In this document: positions 31,794 to 39,762 of the stretch, in pieces | Numbering within the stretch: the stretch's first letter is position 1 | How the letters are laid out: every line of letters begins with the position of its first letter | NCBI GenBank assembly: GCA_938074335.1 | Contig: CALJEL010000098.1 | Location: 1 to 39,762 of the forward strand | DNA length: 39,762 nucleotides | Reading direction: 5' to 3' | Source: an uncultured bacterium | GTDB lineage: Bacteria; Nitrospirota; Thermodesulfovibrionia; Thermodesulfovibrionales; CALJEL01 | Made by a program: the position numbers and the translations under genes | The notes under the pieces: generated by a model | Told to the model about the DNA's origin: nothing | Seen by the model: the letters and a program-made list of their open reading frames with translations, nothing else | Databases searched by the model: none

Positions 31794-32405
31794 ATGTTAG
31801 AGGTCAGGATAGAGAAGGCAGAAAACAGGGGGAAGATAAAAAAGATATTGTCAGGACTGGCGGGGGTTATATTTCTTTTTCTTTTTACTGGTATCGCAAT
31901 CGGAGCAGAAGAGGCGGGTCATCATGCTACATTCTCAGACTGGTTCTGGAGGATAATTAATTTTCTTATCCTTGTGGCTATACTTGTGATATTTGCCGGC
32001 AAGCCTTTCAGAAATTTTTTAAAGCAAAGGTCAGAGGCAATTGAGAAGGCCCTTAATGAGGCAAGGCAGGCAAGGGAACTTGCAGAAAAGGCATTAAAGG
32101 AAGTAGAGGATAGATTTGCTCAGAAAGATGCAGAGATAGAAAGGGTTCTCAGCACAGCCCGGAAGGCAGGAGAGATTGAGAGGGATAATATTATTGAAGA
32201 AGGTAAAAGGATGAGTAAAAGGATCCTTGAGGAGGCAACCTCGGGTATAGAGCTTGAAAAGAAAAAGGCAATTGAAAGGCTTAAGGAGGAGGCAGCACTC
32301 CTTGCCATTGAACTTGCGGAGAAAAAACTTCAGGGACTCACAGAGGATCAGAAGAGGAGACTTCTTGAGGATTCCATAAAGAGGATAGAAGGGAGTAAGA
32401 AATGA
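31794..32405 (+). CDS. atpF: F-type ATP synthase subunit b
   Basis: 203 residues. There are two hydrophobic segments: a first near 20-38 (LSGLAGVIFLFLFTGIAIGA), possibly a cleaved signal, and the usual membrane anchor at about 50-70 (WRIINFLILVAILVIFA). A long charged coiled coil completes the stator stalk that holds F1 against rotation. The N-terminal extension is known for some b subunits with signal peptides. GGAGGAAGG precedes the ATG. It overlaps atpH by four bases. Confidence 0.93.
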   Translation: MLEVRIEKAENRGKIKKILSGLAGVIFLFLFTGIAIGAEEAGHHATFSDWFWRIINFLILVAILVIFAGKPFRNFLKQRSEAIEKALNEARQARELAEKALKEVEDRFAQKDAEIERVLSTARKAGEIERDNIIEEGKRMSKRILEEATSGIELEKKKAIERLKEEAALLAIELAEKKLQGLTEDQKRRLLEDSIKRIEGSKK

Positions 32406-32941
32406 AAGGTGAAAGGATTGCAAAGAAATATGCAAAGGCCCTTTCAGGAATACTTTCTCTTGAAGACCTTCCAGAGGAGATATCCAGGCTTGAGAAACTC
32501 TCAATGATGATTGAAAAGGACAAACAACTCAAGGGATTCTTTATCAACCCTCTCTTTAATGAGCAGGAGAAAAAGGGATTCTTAGGGTATCTTTCTCAAA
32601 GACTCGGTATCAATGAAAAGACAAAGAATGTCCTTGAAAACCTGATTACTGAAGGAGCCTTTACAGCACTTTCAGTATTTGTAAGATTTCTCAATAAATT
32701 CTATGCAGAAAGAAAGAGGCTCCTTAAGGCAACAATCTTCAGCCCTATCCCTGTGGATGGAGGAATCGTGGAGAGAATCGCCAATGCCCTCAGGAAGGCA
32801 ACGCAGCGAGAGGTTACAGTGGAGCTCACAGTTGATCCAGGGCTCCTTGGCGGGATAGTGGTAAGGTTTGACAATACAGTCTATGACCTGAGTTTAAGGG
32901 GTCAATTAAATCTTTTAAAGAATGAAATTATAAAGGGGTGA
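32402..32941 (+). CDS. atpH: F-type ATP synthase subunit delta
   Basis: 179 residues of the OSCP/delta family: an N-terminal helical domain ([14 protein letters not shown], the family start), and a C-terminal part with [20 protein letters not shown] before the end. It connects the b stalk to the top of the alpha3-beta3 ring. It overlaps atpF by four bases and precedes atpA by four. The length is normal. Confidence 0.95.
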   Translation: MKGERIAKKYAKALSGILSLEDLPEEISRLEKLSMMIEKDKQLKGFFINPLFNEQEKKGFLGYLSQRLGINEKTKNVLENLITEGAFTALSVFVRFLNKFYAERKRLLKATIFSPIPVDGGIVERIANALRKATQREVTVELTVDPGLLGGIVVRFDNTVYDLSLRGQLNLLKNEIIKG

Positions 32942-32945
32942 TAAT

Positions 32946-34463
32946 ATGGAAGTCAAAGAAATAAGGACAGAAGAGATCAGTGAGTATCTAAAAAAACAGA
33001 TTGCAGGCTTTGAAAAAAGGATTGATGTAAGTGAGATAGGAGTGGTCACCTATGTGGGTGATGGAGTTGCCAGGATCTACGGACTTGAAAATGCCATGAT
33101 GTCTGAGCTCCTTGAATTCCCCAATGATGTCATGGGCATGGTACTGAACCTTGAAGAGGATGCAGTTGGCGCAGTTCTATTTGGTGATGACAAATTGATA
33201 AAAGAAGGTGATGTGGTGAAGCGTACAGGAAAGATCATGTCAGTTCCTGTGGGAGAGGCACTTATCGGAAGGGTTGTTGATGCCCTTGGAAGGCCCATTG
33301 ATGGAAAGGGTCCGATAAAGACTACAGAATCAAGGCTTGTTGATGTAGTTGCACCGGGTATCATCAGGAGGCAGCCTGTTAAAGAGCCCCTTCAGACAGG
33401 TATTAAGGCAATAGATGCAATGATTCCTATAGGAAGGGGACAGAGAGAGCTAATAATCGGTGACAGGCAGACAGGAAAGACAGCAATACTTATAGATACA
33501 ATTATTAATCAGAAGGCCGGAGATGTTGTTTGCATATATGTTGCTGTTGGTCAGAGAAGGTCTGCAGTTGTAAGGACAGTTAAGACCCTTGAGGAATATG
33601 GTGCAATGGACCACACCATAGTGGTTGTTGCAACAGCCTCAGACCCGGCACCAATGCAGTATCTTGCACCCTATGCTGGATGTGCAATGGGTGAATACTT
33701 CCGTGACAGCGGAAGACATGCCCTTGTCTGCTATGATGACCTCAGCAAACAGGCAGCTGCCTACAGACAGCTCTCACTCCTGCTGAGGCGTCCTCCTGGA
33801 AGAGAGGCCTATCCTGGTGATGTCTTTTATCTTCATTCAAGGCTTCTTGAGAGGGCAGCAAAGCTTTCAGATAAATACGGTGGAGGCTCCCTTACAGCAC
33901 TTCCTGTTATAGAGACACAGGCAGGTGATGTCTCTGGATATATTCCTACAAATGTCATATCCATTACAGATGGTCAGATATACCTTGAGCCAGAGCTCTT
34001 CTATGCTGGTATAAGGCCTGCTGTTAATGTGGGACTTTCAGTCAGTCGTGTTGGTGGTGCTGCTCAGATAAAGGCAATGAAACAGGTTGCCGGAATGTTA
34101 AGGCTTGACCTTGCCCAGTATAGAGAACTGGCAGCCTTTGCACAGTTTGCATCAGACCTTGACAAGGCAACACTCCTGCAGATAGAGCGTGGTAAAAGGA
34201 TGGTGGAGCTCCTCAAGCAGGACCAGTATCAGCCAATGCCTGTTGAGGACCAGATACTTGTGATATTCGCAGGTACCCAGGGATATCTTGATGATATTGC
34301 CGTAGAACAGGTCAAGGCCTTTGAAGAAGGATTCTTAAGATTTATTAAGGCTGAAAGACCTGACCTCAGGAAAGAGATAAAGGAAAAGAAAGAGCTTACA
34401 GAGGACCTCAAACAAAAGATAATTGATGCAATAACTACATTCAAGAAGAGCTTCAGGGCATAA
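32946..34463 (+). CDS. atpA: F-type ATP synthase subunit alpha
   Basis: 505 residues, full length. The P-loop is GDRQTGKTA (about 169-177), with the regulatory nucleotide site, and the end carries the usual helical domain. The arginine finger region is in [13 protein letters not shown]. It forms the non-catalytic subunit of the F1 hexamer. The arrangement atpH-atpA-atpG-atpD-atpC is standard. GGGGTGATA precedes the ATG. Confidence 0.98.
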   Translation: MEVKEIRTEEISEYLKKQIAGFEKRIDVSEIGVVTYVGDGVARIYGLENAMMSELLEFPNDVMGMVLNLEEDAVGAVLFGDDKLIKEGDVVKRTGKIMSVPVGEALIGRVVDALGRPIDGKGPIKTTESRLVDVVAPGIIRRQPVKEPLQTGIKAIDAMIPIGRGQRELIIGDRQTGKTAILIDTIINQKAGDVVCIYVAVGQRRSAVVRTVKTLEEYGAMDHTIVVVATASDPAPMQYLAPYAGCAMGEYFRDSGRHALVCYDDLSKQAAAYRQLSLLLRRPPGREAYPGDVFYLHSRLLERAAKLSDKYGGGSLTALPVIETQAGDVSGYIPTNVISITDGQIYLEPELFYAGIRPAVNVGLSVSRVGGAAQIKAMKQVAGMLRLDLAQYRELAAFAQFASDLDKATLLQIERGKRMVELLKQDQYQPMPVEDQILVIFAGTQGYLDDIAVEQVKAFEEGFLRFIKAERPDLRKEIKEKKELTEDLKQKIIDAITTFKKSFRA

Positions 34464-34474
34464 TGGAGTAAAAG

Positions 34475-35404
34475 ATGGCAACACTCAGAGACCTGCGTAA
34501 GAGAATAAAGGCAATCAGGAATACCCAGAAGATCACAAAGGCAATGAAGATGGTTGCTGCAGCCAAGCTCAGAAAGGTGCAGGACCGCATGCTCAATTTC
34601 AGACCCTATGCAAAGAGGGTGAAAGAGATAATTGCAGACCTTTCAATGGCTGTGGAAAGGGACATCCATCCCATACTTGTAGTAAGACCGAGAAAGACCA
34701 TTGAGCTACTTGTTATCACTTCAGACAAAGGTCTCTGCGGTGCCTTCAACGCAAATATCCTGAGATTTGCCTCAAAACAGGTTTCAGAGCTCAAGAGACA
34801 GGGCTTTGAGGTGAGTATCAGCACAGTTGGTAAAAAGGCCTTTGATTATTTTATGAGAAGGGGTCTCAAACCCCGTGCAAGCTGGATAGGACTTTCAGGA
34901 AAGGTCTCCTATGAGAGTGCAAAGGACATAGCAAAGGACCTCATAGATGCCTATATAAATGAAAGCTTTGATGAGGTAAGGATTGTCTTTAACGAGTTTA
35001 AATCTCTCATATCCCAGAGGCTTGTATGCTTCAAGGTTCTTCCCCTTGAAAGTCTTGAAGAAGAGGCCTGTCCCGAGGCAACTGAGCGAGAGGTCATCCA
35101 GAGGGAAGAGGAAAAGGGCATATCTCAGTTTGCCGGTGCCTTTATATACGAGCCATCAGTGGAGGCGGTCTTTGAGAGATTGCTTCCAAGATATGTGGAG
35201 ATACAGATATTTAGGGCATTGCTTGAAAGCTCTGCCTCAGAAGAGGCAGCAAGGATGTCAGCAATGGAGAATGCCACAAAGAACTGTGAGGACCTTGTCC
35301 AGAGGGTAACCCTCATTGCAAACAAGGTCAGGCAGGAAGGCATTACAAAGGAACTCATGGACATAGTTGGTGGTGTTGAGGCCTTGAGAAAATCAGCAGG
35401 ATAA
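34475..35404 (+). CDS. atpG: F-type ATP synthase subunit gamma
   Basis: 309 residues, the rotor shaft of F1. The N-terminal helix contains RKRIKAIRNTQKITKAMKMV and the C-terminal helix ends RQEGITKELMDIVGGVEALR, the two conserved ends that form the coiled coil. About 20 residues longer than E. coli gamma, mostly around residues 195-220 (EEEACPEATEREVIQREEEK). A heptad word array separates it from atpD. Confidence 0.97.
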   Translation: MATLRDLRKRIKAIRNTQKITKAMKMVAAAKLRKVQDRMLNFRPYAKRVKEIIADLSMAVERDIHPILVVRPRKTIELLVITSDKGLCGAFNANILRFASKQVSELKRQGFEVSISTVGKKAFDYFMRRGLKPRASWIGLSGKVSYESAKDIAKDLIDAYINESFDEVRIVFNEFKSLISQRLVCFKVLPLESLEEEACPEATEREVIQREEEKGISQFAGAFIYEPSVEAVFERLLPRYVEIQIFRALLESSASEEAARMSAMENATKNCEDLVQRVTLIANKVRQEGITKELMDIVGGVEALRKSAG

Positions 35405-35439
35405 TTTTAAACTTTGAATCTTAAACTTTGAATCTTTTA
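35405..35439 (+). repeat. Heptad word array between atpG and atpD
   Basis: TTTTAAA, CTTTGAA, TCTTAAA, CTTTGAA and TCTTTTA follow with an exact seven-base period directly after the atpG stop. Then comes AAGGAGG of atpD. The words resemble the nonads by ending in TTTGAA. Confidence 0.75.
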
Positions 35440-35442
35440 TAA

Positions 35443-36875
<1,433 letters not shown>

Positions 36876-36876
<1 letters not shown>

Positions 36877-37283
36877 TGGAGAAACTCAGACTCGTTATAG
36901 TCACACCCTATGGCCAGGTGCTTTCTGAAGAAGTGGATGAGGTGACTGCACCTGGCTCAGAAGGAGAATTTGGAGTCCTTCCAGGACACATGCCCTTTTT
37001 CACGACCCTGAAGATAGGGATACTCACCTATAAAAAGGAGGGTCAGATAAACTATGTCTTCATAAACAGTGGCTATGCAGAAGTCACCCATGACAAGGTC
37101 ATAATAACTGCAGACAGTGCAGAACGAGCAGAGGACATAGACCTTGAAAGGGCAATAAAGGCAAAGGAGCGTGCAGAGGAGAGATTAAAGAAGATGGAAG
37201 AGATAGATGTAGCCCGTGCTACAGCAGCCCTTGAAAGGGCGACCATGAGAATCCAGCTTGCTCAGAAGAGGATACCGAGATAA
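36876..37283 (+). CDS. atpC: F-type ATP synthase subunit epsilon
   Basis: 135 residues with the beta-sandwich domain ([20 protein letters not shown] and [16 protein letters not shown]) and a two-helix C-terminal domain (about 88-135), which in many bacteria inhibits ATP hydrolysis. It couples the gamma shaft to the c ring. It begins at the atpD stop and is followed after 47 bases by cas6, without a terminator. Subunits a and c must be encoded elsewhere. Confidence 0.96.
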
Positions 37284-37287
37284 ATTT

Positions 37288-37315
37288 TTTTAAACTTTAA
37301 ACCTTAAATTTTAAA
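37288..37315 (+). repeat. Heptad word array between atpC and cas6
   Basis: TTTTAAA, CTTTAAA, CCTTAAA and TTTTAAA follow with a seven-base period directly after the atpC stop. The cas6 ribosome site (GGTGGGGG) comes next. The layout mirrors the array after atpG. Confidence 0.7.
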
Positions 37316-37330
37316 CCTGGTGGGGGTAAC

Positions 37331-38116
37331 TTGAGGCTCAGGATTACCTTTGAGGCTCCGAGGCTTCCAATCCTTTACAGACACCGTTTTATTGCCCTGA
37401 TCAAAGAAGTCCTGAGCAGATCAGCCCCTTTATATAAAGAATCCCTTTATCCTGAAGATGGTGCACATTCCAAAAAAGTCAAACCCTTTACCTTCAGTCT
37501 GATACTTCCTCCTCAAAGGACAGTTAAAAAAGAAAGATTCACCATTGATGAAGGTGTAGAGATTGAAGATACAGTTTTTTATTTTCCTCCTAATAGCCTC
37601 ATCTCTCTTTTTATAAGCTCCTGTGACTATCAATTCATGGTAAATCTCTACAACGGTTTAATCGAGATGGGAGAGTTCAATTTCAATGAAGATATCACAC
37701 TTAAGCTTAACAGGGTCTTCATGCTTAATGAACATAATATTACCACTGATGAGGTTACCTTCAAGACCAACGCACCTGTACTGATTGAGGATAAAGAAGG
37801 TAAGCCTCTACTTCCTCTAAACTCTGCTCCATCCTTCGATGACCATTTCAATGCAATACATGATAGAATATTGAAAGACATAAGAGGAGAGGGTCTTTAC
37901 AGAGAGATTGAATTTTATCCAGTGAGGCTCAAAAAACAGGTCGTCAAACACACTCTTAAGGGATTCAGGGAAAGGACAGGCAAGCCCTACATGACCCTTA
38001 CATGCTTTGAGGGATGCTTCAAACTTAAAGGTGACCCGCGAGATTTACACCTTCTCTATCAGATAGGCATTGGTCTGAGAACAGGACAGGGGTTTGGGAT
38101 GGTGGAAACAGTTTGA
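37331..38116 (+). CDS. cas6: CRISPR-associated endoribonuclease Cas6
   Basis: 261 residues of the Cas6 RAMP superfamily, which cuts CRISPR precursor RNA at repeats. The N terminus resembles the first ferredoxin-like domain. His46 in EDGAHSKKVKPFTFS is placed like the catalytic histidine of characterised Cas6 enzymes. The glycine-rich loop GIGLRTGQGFGMVE closes the protein. The start is a TTG at 37331 with GGTGGGGG four bases before it. The stop TGA lies inside the first unit of a nonad repeat array, so the C terminus (ETV) may be set by the repeat. It is the first gene of a cas operon directly downstream of atpC. The region is AT-richer than the atp genes. Confidence 0.92.
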   Translation: MRLRITFEAPRLPILYRHRFIALIKEVLSRSAPLYKESLYPEDGAHSKKVKPFTFSLILPPQRTVKKERFTIDEGVEIEDTVFYFPPNSLISLFISSCDYQFMVNLYNGLIEMGEFNFNEDITLKLNRVFMLNEHNITTDEVTFKTNAPVLIEDKEGKPLLPLNSAPSFDDHFNAIHDRILKDIRGEGLYREIEFYPVRLKKQVVKHTLKGFRERTGKPYMTLTCFEGCFKLKGDPRDLHLLYQIGIGLRTGQGFGMVETV

Positions 38117-38168
38117 ACAGTTTGAACCGTTTAAACTGTTTGAACAGTTTGAACCGTTCGAACCGTTA
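38109..38168 (+). repeat. Nonad array overlapping the cas6 stop codon
   Basis: Seven nine-base words: CAGTTTGAA, CAGTTTGAA, CCGTTTAAA, CTGTTTGAA, CAGTTTGAA, CCGTTCGAA and CCGTTAAT. The TGA of the first word is the cas6 stop. The pattern C[ACT]GTT[TC][GA]AA is also seen at 16623-16655 and 38630-38645. Confidence 0.9.
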
Positions 38169-38184
38169 ATTACAGGGAGAAGCA

Positions 38185-38637
38185 GTGAGCGTTAAATATT
38201 TTGAAGATCTATCAGTCTGGAAGCTATCACGAGAATTGACTAACAGGGTTTATAAAATCACTGCTAACGGTAGATTCTCAAGAGATTTCGGGCTTCGCGA
38301 TCAGATACGAAGGGCATCCGTATCAATAATGTCCAACATTGCAGAAGGATTTGAGAGAGGAGGCAATCAGGAGTTTGTCCAATTCCTGTCAATCGCAAAG
38401 GGCTCTTGCGGAGAAGTCCGTTCTCAGTTATATGTTGCTATAGATCAAAATTATATTGATAAAAAAGAAGGTGAGCAATTGATTGAAGACTTTAAAAGGC
38501 TCTCTATCATGATAAATAATTTTATGGAATACTTAAAAAGCAGTACTTTTAAAGGCACAAAATACAAAAAGCCACTGGTAAAAAGCATGAAGGAAGAGGT
38601 TGAAAAATTGTTAAAGGAATTGAATAAAACAGTTTGA
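38185..38637 (+). CDS. Four-helix-bundle protein of the 23S rRNA intervening-sequence (S23/IVP) family
   Basis: 150 residues with the family start YFEDLSVWKLSRELTNRVY, then RDFGLRDQIRRASVSIMSNI, AEGFERGGNQEF and LSIAKGSCGEVRSQLY. These proteins fold as a four-helix bundle. Members lie in intervening sequences of 23S rRNA genes, and the related Avd serves diversity-generating retroelements; the function of solitary copies is unknown. The start is a GTG at 38185 with AGGGAGA before it. Nonad arrays bracket the gene, and its stop TGA lies inside one (ACAGTTTGA, the same as for cas6). It may be a mobile insertion or an accessory gene of the cas operon. A C-terminal tail of about 30 residues is lysine-rich. 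Confidence 0.93.
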   Translation: MSVKYFEDLSVWKLSRELTNRVYKITANGRFSRDFGLRDQIRRASVSIMSNIAEGFERGGNQEFVQFLSIAKGSCGEVRSQLYVAIDQNYIDKKEGEQLIEDFKRLSIMINNFMEYLKSSTFKGTKYKKPLVKSMKEEVEKLLKELNKTV

Positions 38638-38645
38638 ACCGTTTT
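38630..38645 (+). repeat. Nonad words at the four-helix-bundle gene stop
   Basis: CAGTTTGAA and CCGTTTT follow with the same phase as the array at 38109. The gene's TGA stop is part of the first word, and the next gene starts 14 bases beyond. Confidence 0.8.
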
Positions 38646-38658
38646 TTATAGAAGAGAT

Positions 38659-39762
38659 ATGAAATATAAAATTTATCTCAGAGATTGGTACTTTAACGCC
38701 GGAATTATAGGATTTCTAACAATTACCGCTGATGGGCAACCGCTTGAAGAAATTTCGTCTTTAGCTGTTGGAGAAAACTATATTGAGTTTGAAGACTCAA
38801 TATTTGATGGTTTTGAGGGGAAGTTTACGAAATATGCTTTTCTAAAGTTTTTTAATGTTCAGTTATATCTTCAAAGATTGCAAAAAGCTCAAAAAGATTT
38901 GGCTGATAAAAAGACAAAAATAAAACAGGAGCAAATTGCCAAAAAGATAGAGGAGATTGAAAAACCACCTTATAAAGATTTTCTTAAATTATTGGGTATA
39001 TCAATCTCGGGGTATCAAAGCATTGAAGACTTTATTGCCATTCTTGAAAATGCAAAGAACTTCATAAAAGCTTTGCCTAAAGAACGGATCTTTCAGATAT
39101 TGAACAGCAAAGGAAAGGCATCACTGCAGAATTTTATAGAATGGAGGTTTAAAGGCGTTTGTTCCCATGACAGTATCTCAGAATATATAAACAGAATGAG
39201 GACTGCAAATCACTCAAAGAAATTGAAAAATAACGACCTCTGCCCATCCTGTCAGGAAAGAAAAGCGGAATACGAGTTTAATAATGCTGTATCCAATATC
39301 ATTGGCTTTAATAAGGACAACGCCAATTGGGTGTGGGGATTTAAGCCTTCAAAAATGAAGATATGTTCATTATGTGCAATAATTTATAACTGTGCCTTTG
39401 CATCATTTGCATATGTTCCCAAAAAGGTTGGTGGAGATTATTTGAACTATTTTTATTTCCCCAATGAAAACACTAAAGTTAGAACATTATTTGAGACAGT
39501 AAGGAAATTTAATCTTATGCTTGATAATATTGAGGATAACAGTAATCTCCTTTATGCAATGATAAGGCAGACTGTAGAACATATAGCTACAAAACAGTCA
39601 AAGAGTATTGCAGAGAATATTAATTTTATTGAGATCGCTGACAATCCAATACTGGCAGGGCAAGGCACTAAGGGATATAACATTTATAATTACAATGTCA
39701 GTCCTAAAATTGCCGAGTTTCTTTACCATCAATTTCAAACAGATAGTATCCCAAGAGGTTTT
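38659..39762 (+). CDS. Type I-B CRISPR large subunit, Cst1/Cas8-like (partial, runs off the window)
   Basis: 368 residues are visible before the window ends. The N terminus (MKYKIYLRDWYFNAGIIGFL) and the two CxxC pairs, C195/C198 in LCPSCQERK and C236/C239 in ICSLCAIIY, match the CXXC-CXXC Cst1 proteins of subtype I-B (Tneap). These are the Cas8-type large subunits of Cascade that recognise the PAM. A coiled, lysine-rich region (70-105) separates the N terminus from the zinc-binding part. A weak AGAAGAGAT precedes the ATG. It lies directly after the four-helix-bundle gene. Other cas genes (cas7, cas5, cas3) should follow outside the window. Its codons are AT-richer than those of the atp operon, in keeping with transfer. 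Confidence 0.85.
   Translation, partial: MKYKIYLRDWYFNAGIIGFLTITADGQPLEEISSLAVGENYIEFEDSIFDGFEGKFTKYAFLKFFNVQLYLQRLQKAQKDLADKKTKIKQEQIAKKIEEIEKPPYKDFLKLLGISISGYQSIEDFIAILENAKNFIKALPKERIFQILNSKGKASLQNFIEWRFKGVCSHDSISEYINRMRTANHSKKLKNNDLCPSCQERKAEYEFNNAVSNIIGFNKDNANWVWGFKPSKMKICSLCAIIYNCAFASFAYVPKKVGGDYLNYFYFPNENTKVRTLFETVRKFNLMLDNIEDNSNLLYAMIRQTVEHIATKQSKSIAENINFIEIADNPILAGQGTKGYNIYNYNVSPKIAEFLYHQFQTDSIPRGF

Overview
The window looks like a chromosome segment of an anaerobic, probably thermophilic or moderately thermophilic Nitrospirota bacterium (Thermodesulfovibrio-like). That placement is inference: it rests on gene content (four-subunit pyruvate:ferredoxin oxidoreductase, [4Fe-4S] class I fumarase, system II cytochrome c maturation, BioW, MglA/roadblock pair, type I-B CRISPR) and on a codon habit rich in AGG/AGA arginine and ATA isoleucine. 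No database search was possible.

Layout. Positions 1-376 hold degenerate repeat arrays, a REP-like palindrome and the tail of a dead IS110-type transposase. Positions 377-14005 (minus strand) are one tightly packed, mostly overlapping gene train, in transcription order: tatA, alr, mlaE, mlaF, MCE protein, gspE, gspK, gspL, gspM, gspC, gspD, fumarase alpha, fumarase beta, a DUF2892 protein and an NDUFA9-like dehydrogenase. Positions 14212-16225 (minus) carry a leucine-rich-variant repeat protein, an orphan V/A-type ATPase subunit D and mobA. After a repeat-filled gap comes leuC (plus). It is followed by a minus-strand group (orphan 2-oxoacid:ferredoxin oxidoreductase alpha subunit, B12/radical SAM protein, small membrane protein) with a divergent SufR-like regulator. 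Next are a SurA-like lipoprotein, a DUF1858 protein plus a 42-residue zinc-ribbon protein behind an FNR-like palindrome, tRNA-Ser(CGA), and ccsA/resB. Positions 25301-28332 encode porGDAB, followed by a roadblock protein and an MglA GTPase. bioW and a lipid kinase lie on the minus strand. Positions 31363-37283 are an F-type ATPase operon (b', b, delta, alpha, gamma, beta, epsilon; a and c are absent). It runs without a visible terminator into cas6, a four-helix-bundle protein gene and the start of a cst1/cas8-type gene that leaves the window.

How it fits together. Pyruvate:ferredoxin oxidoreductase, fumarase, the orphan 2-oxoacid oxidoreductase subunit and leuC point to ferredoxin-based central carbon metabolism. 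The ATPase and cytochrome c maturation genes serve respiration. The Mla/T2SS/Tat train builds and traffics the cell envelope.

Most unusual are the intergenic regions. They are built from arrays of degenerate 7-, 8- or 9-base words, often set between recurring flanking modules. A nonad array brackets the four-helix-bundle gene inside the cas operon and supplies the stop codons of both that gene and cas6. Separately, several operon-leading genes have a -10 box only 5-8 bases before the start codon and no Shine-Dalgarno sequence, which suggests leaderless mRNAs.
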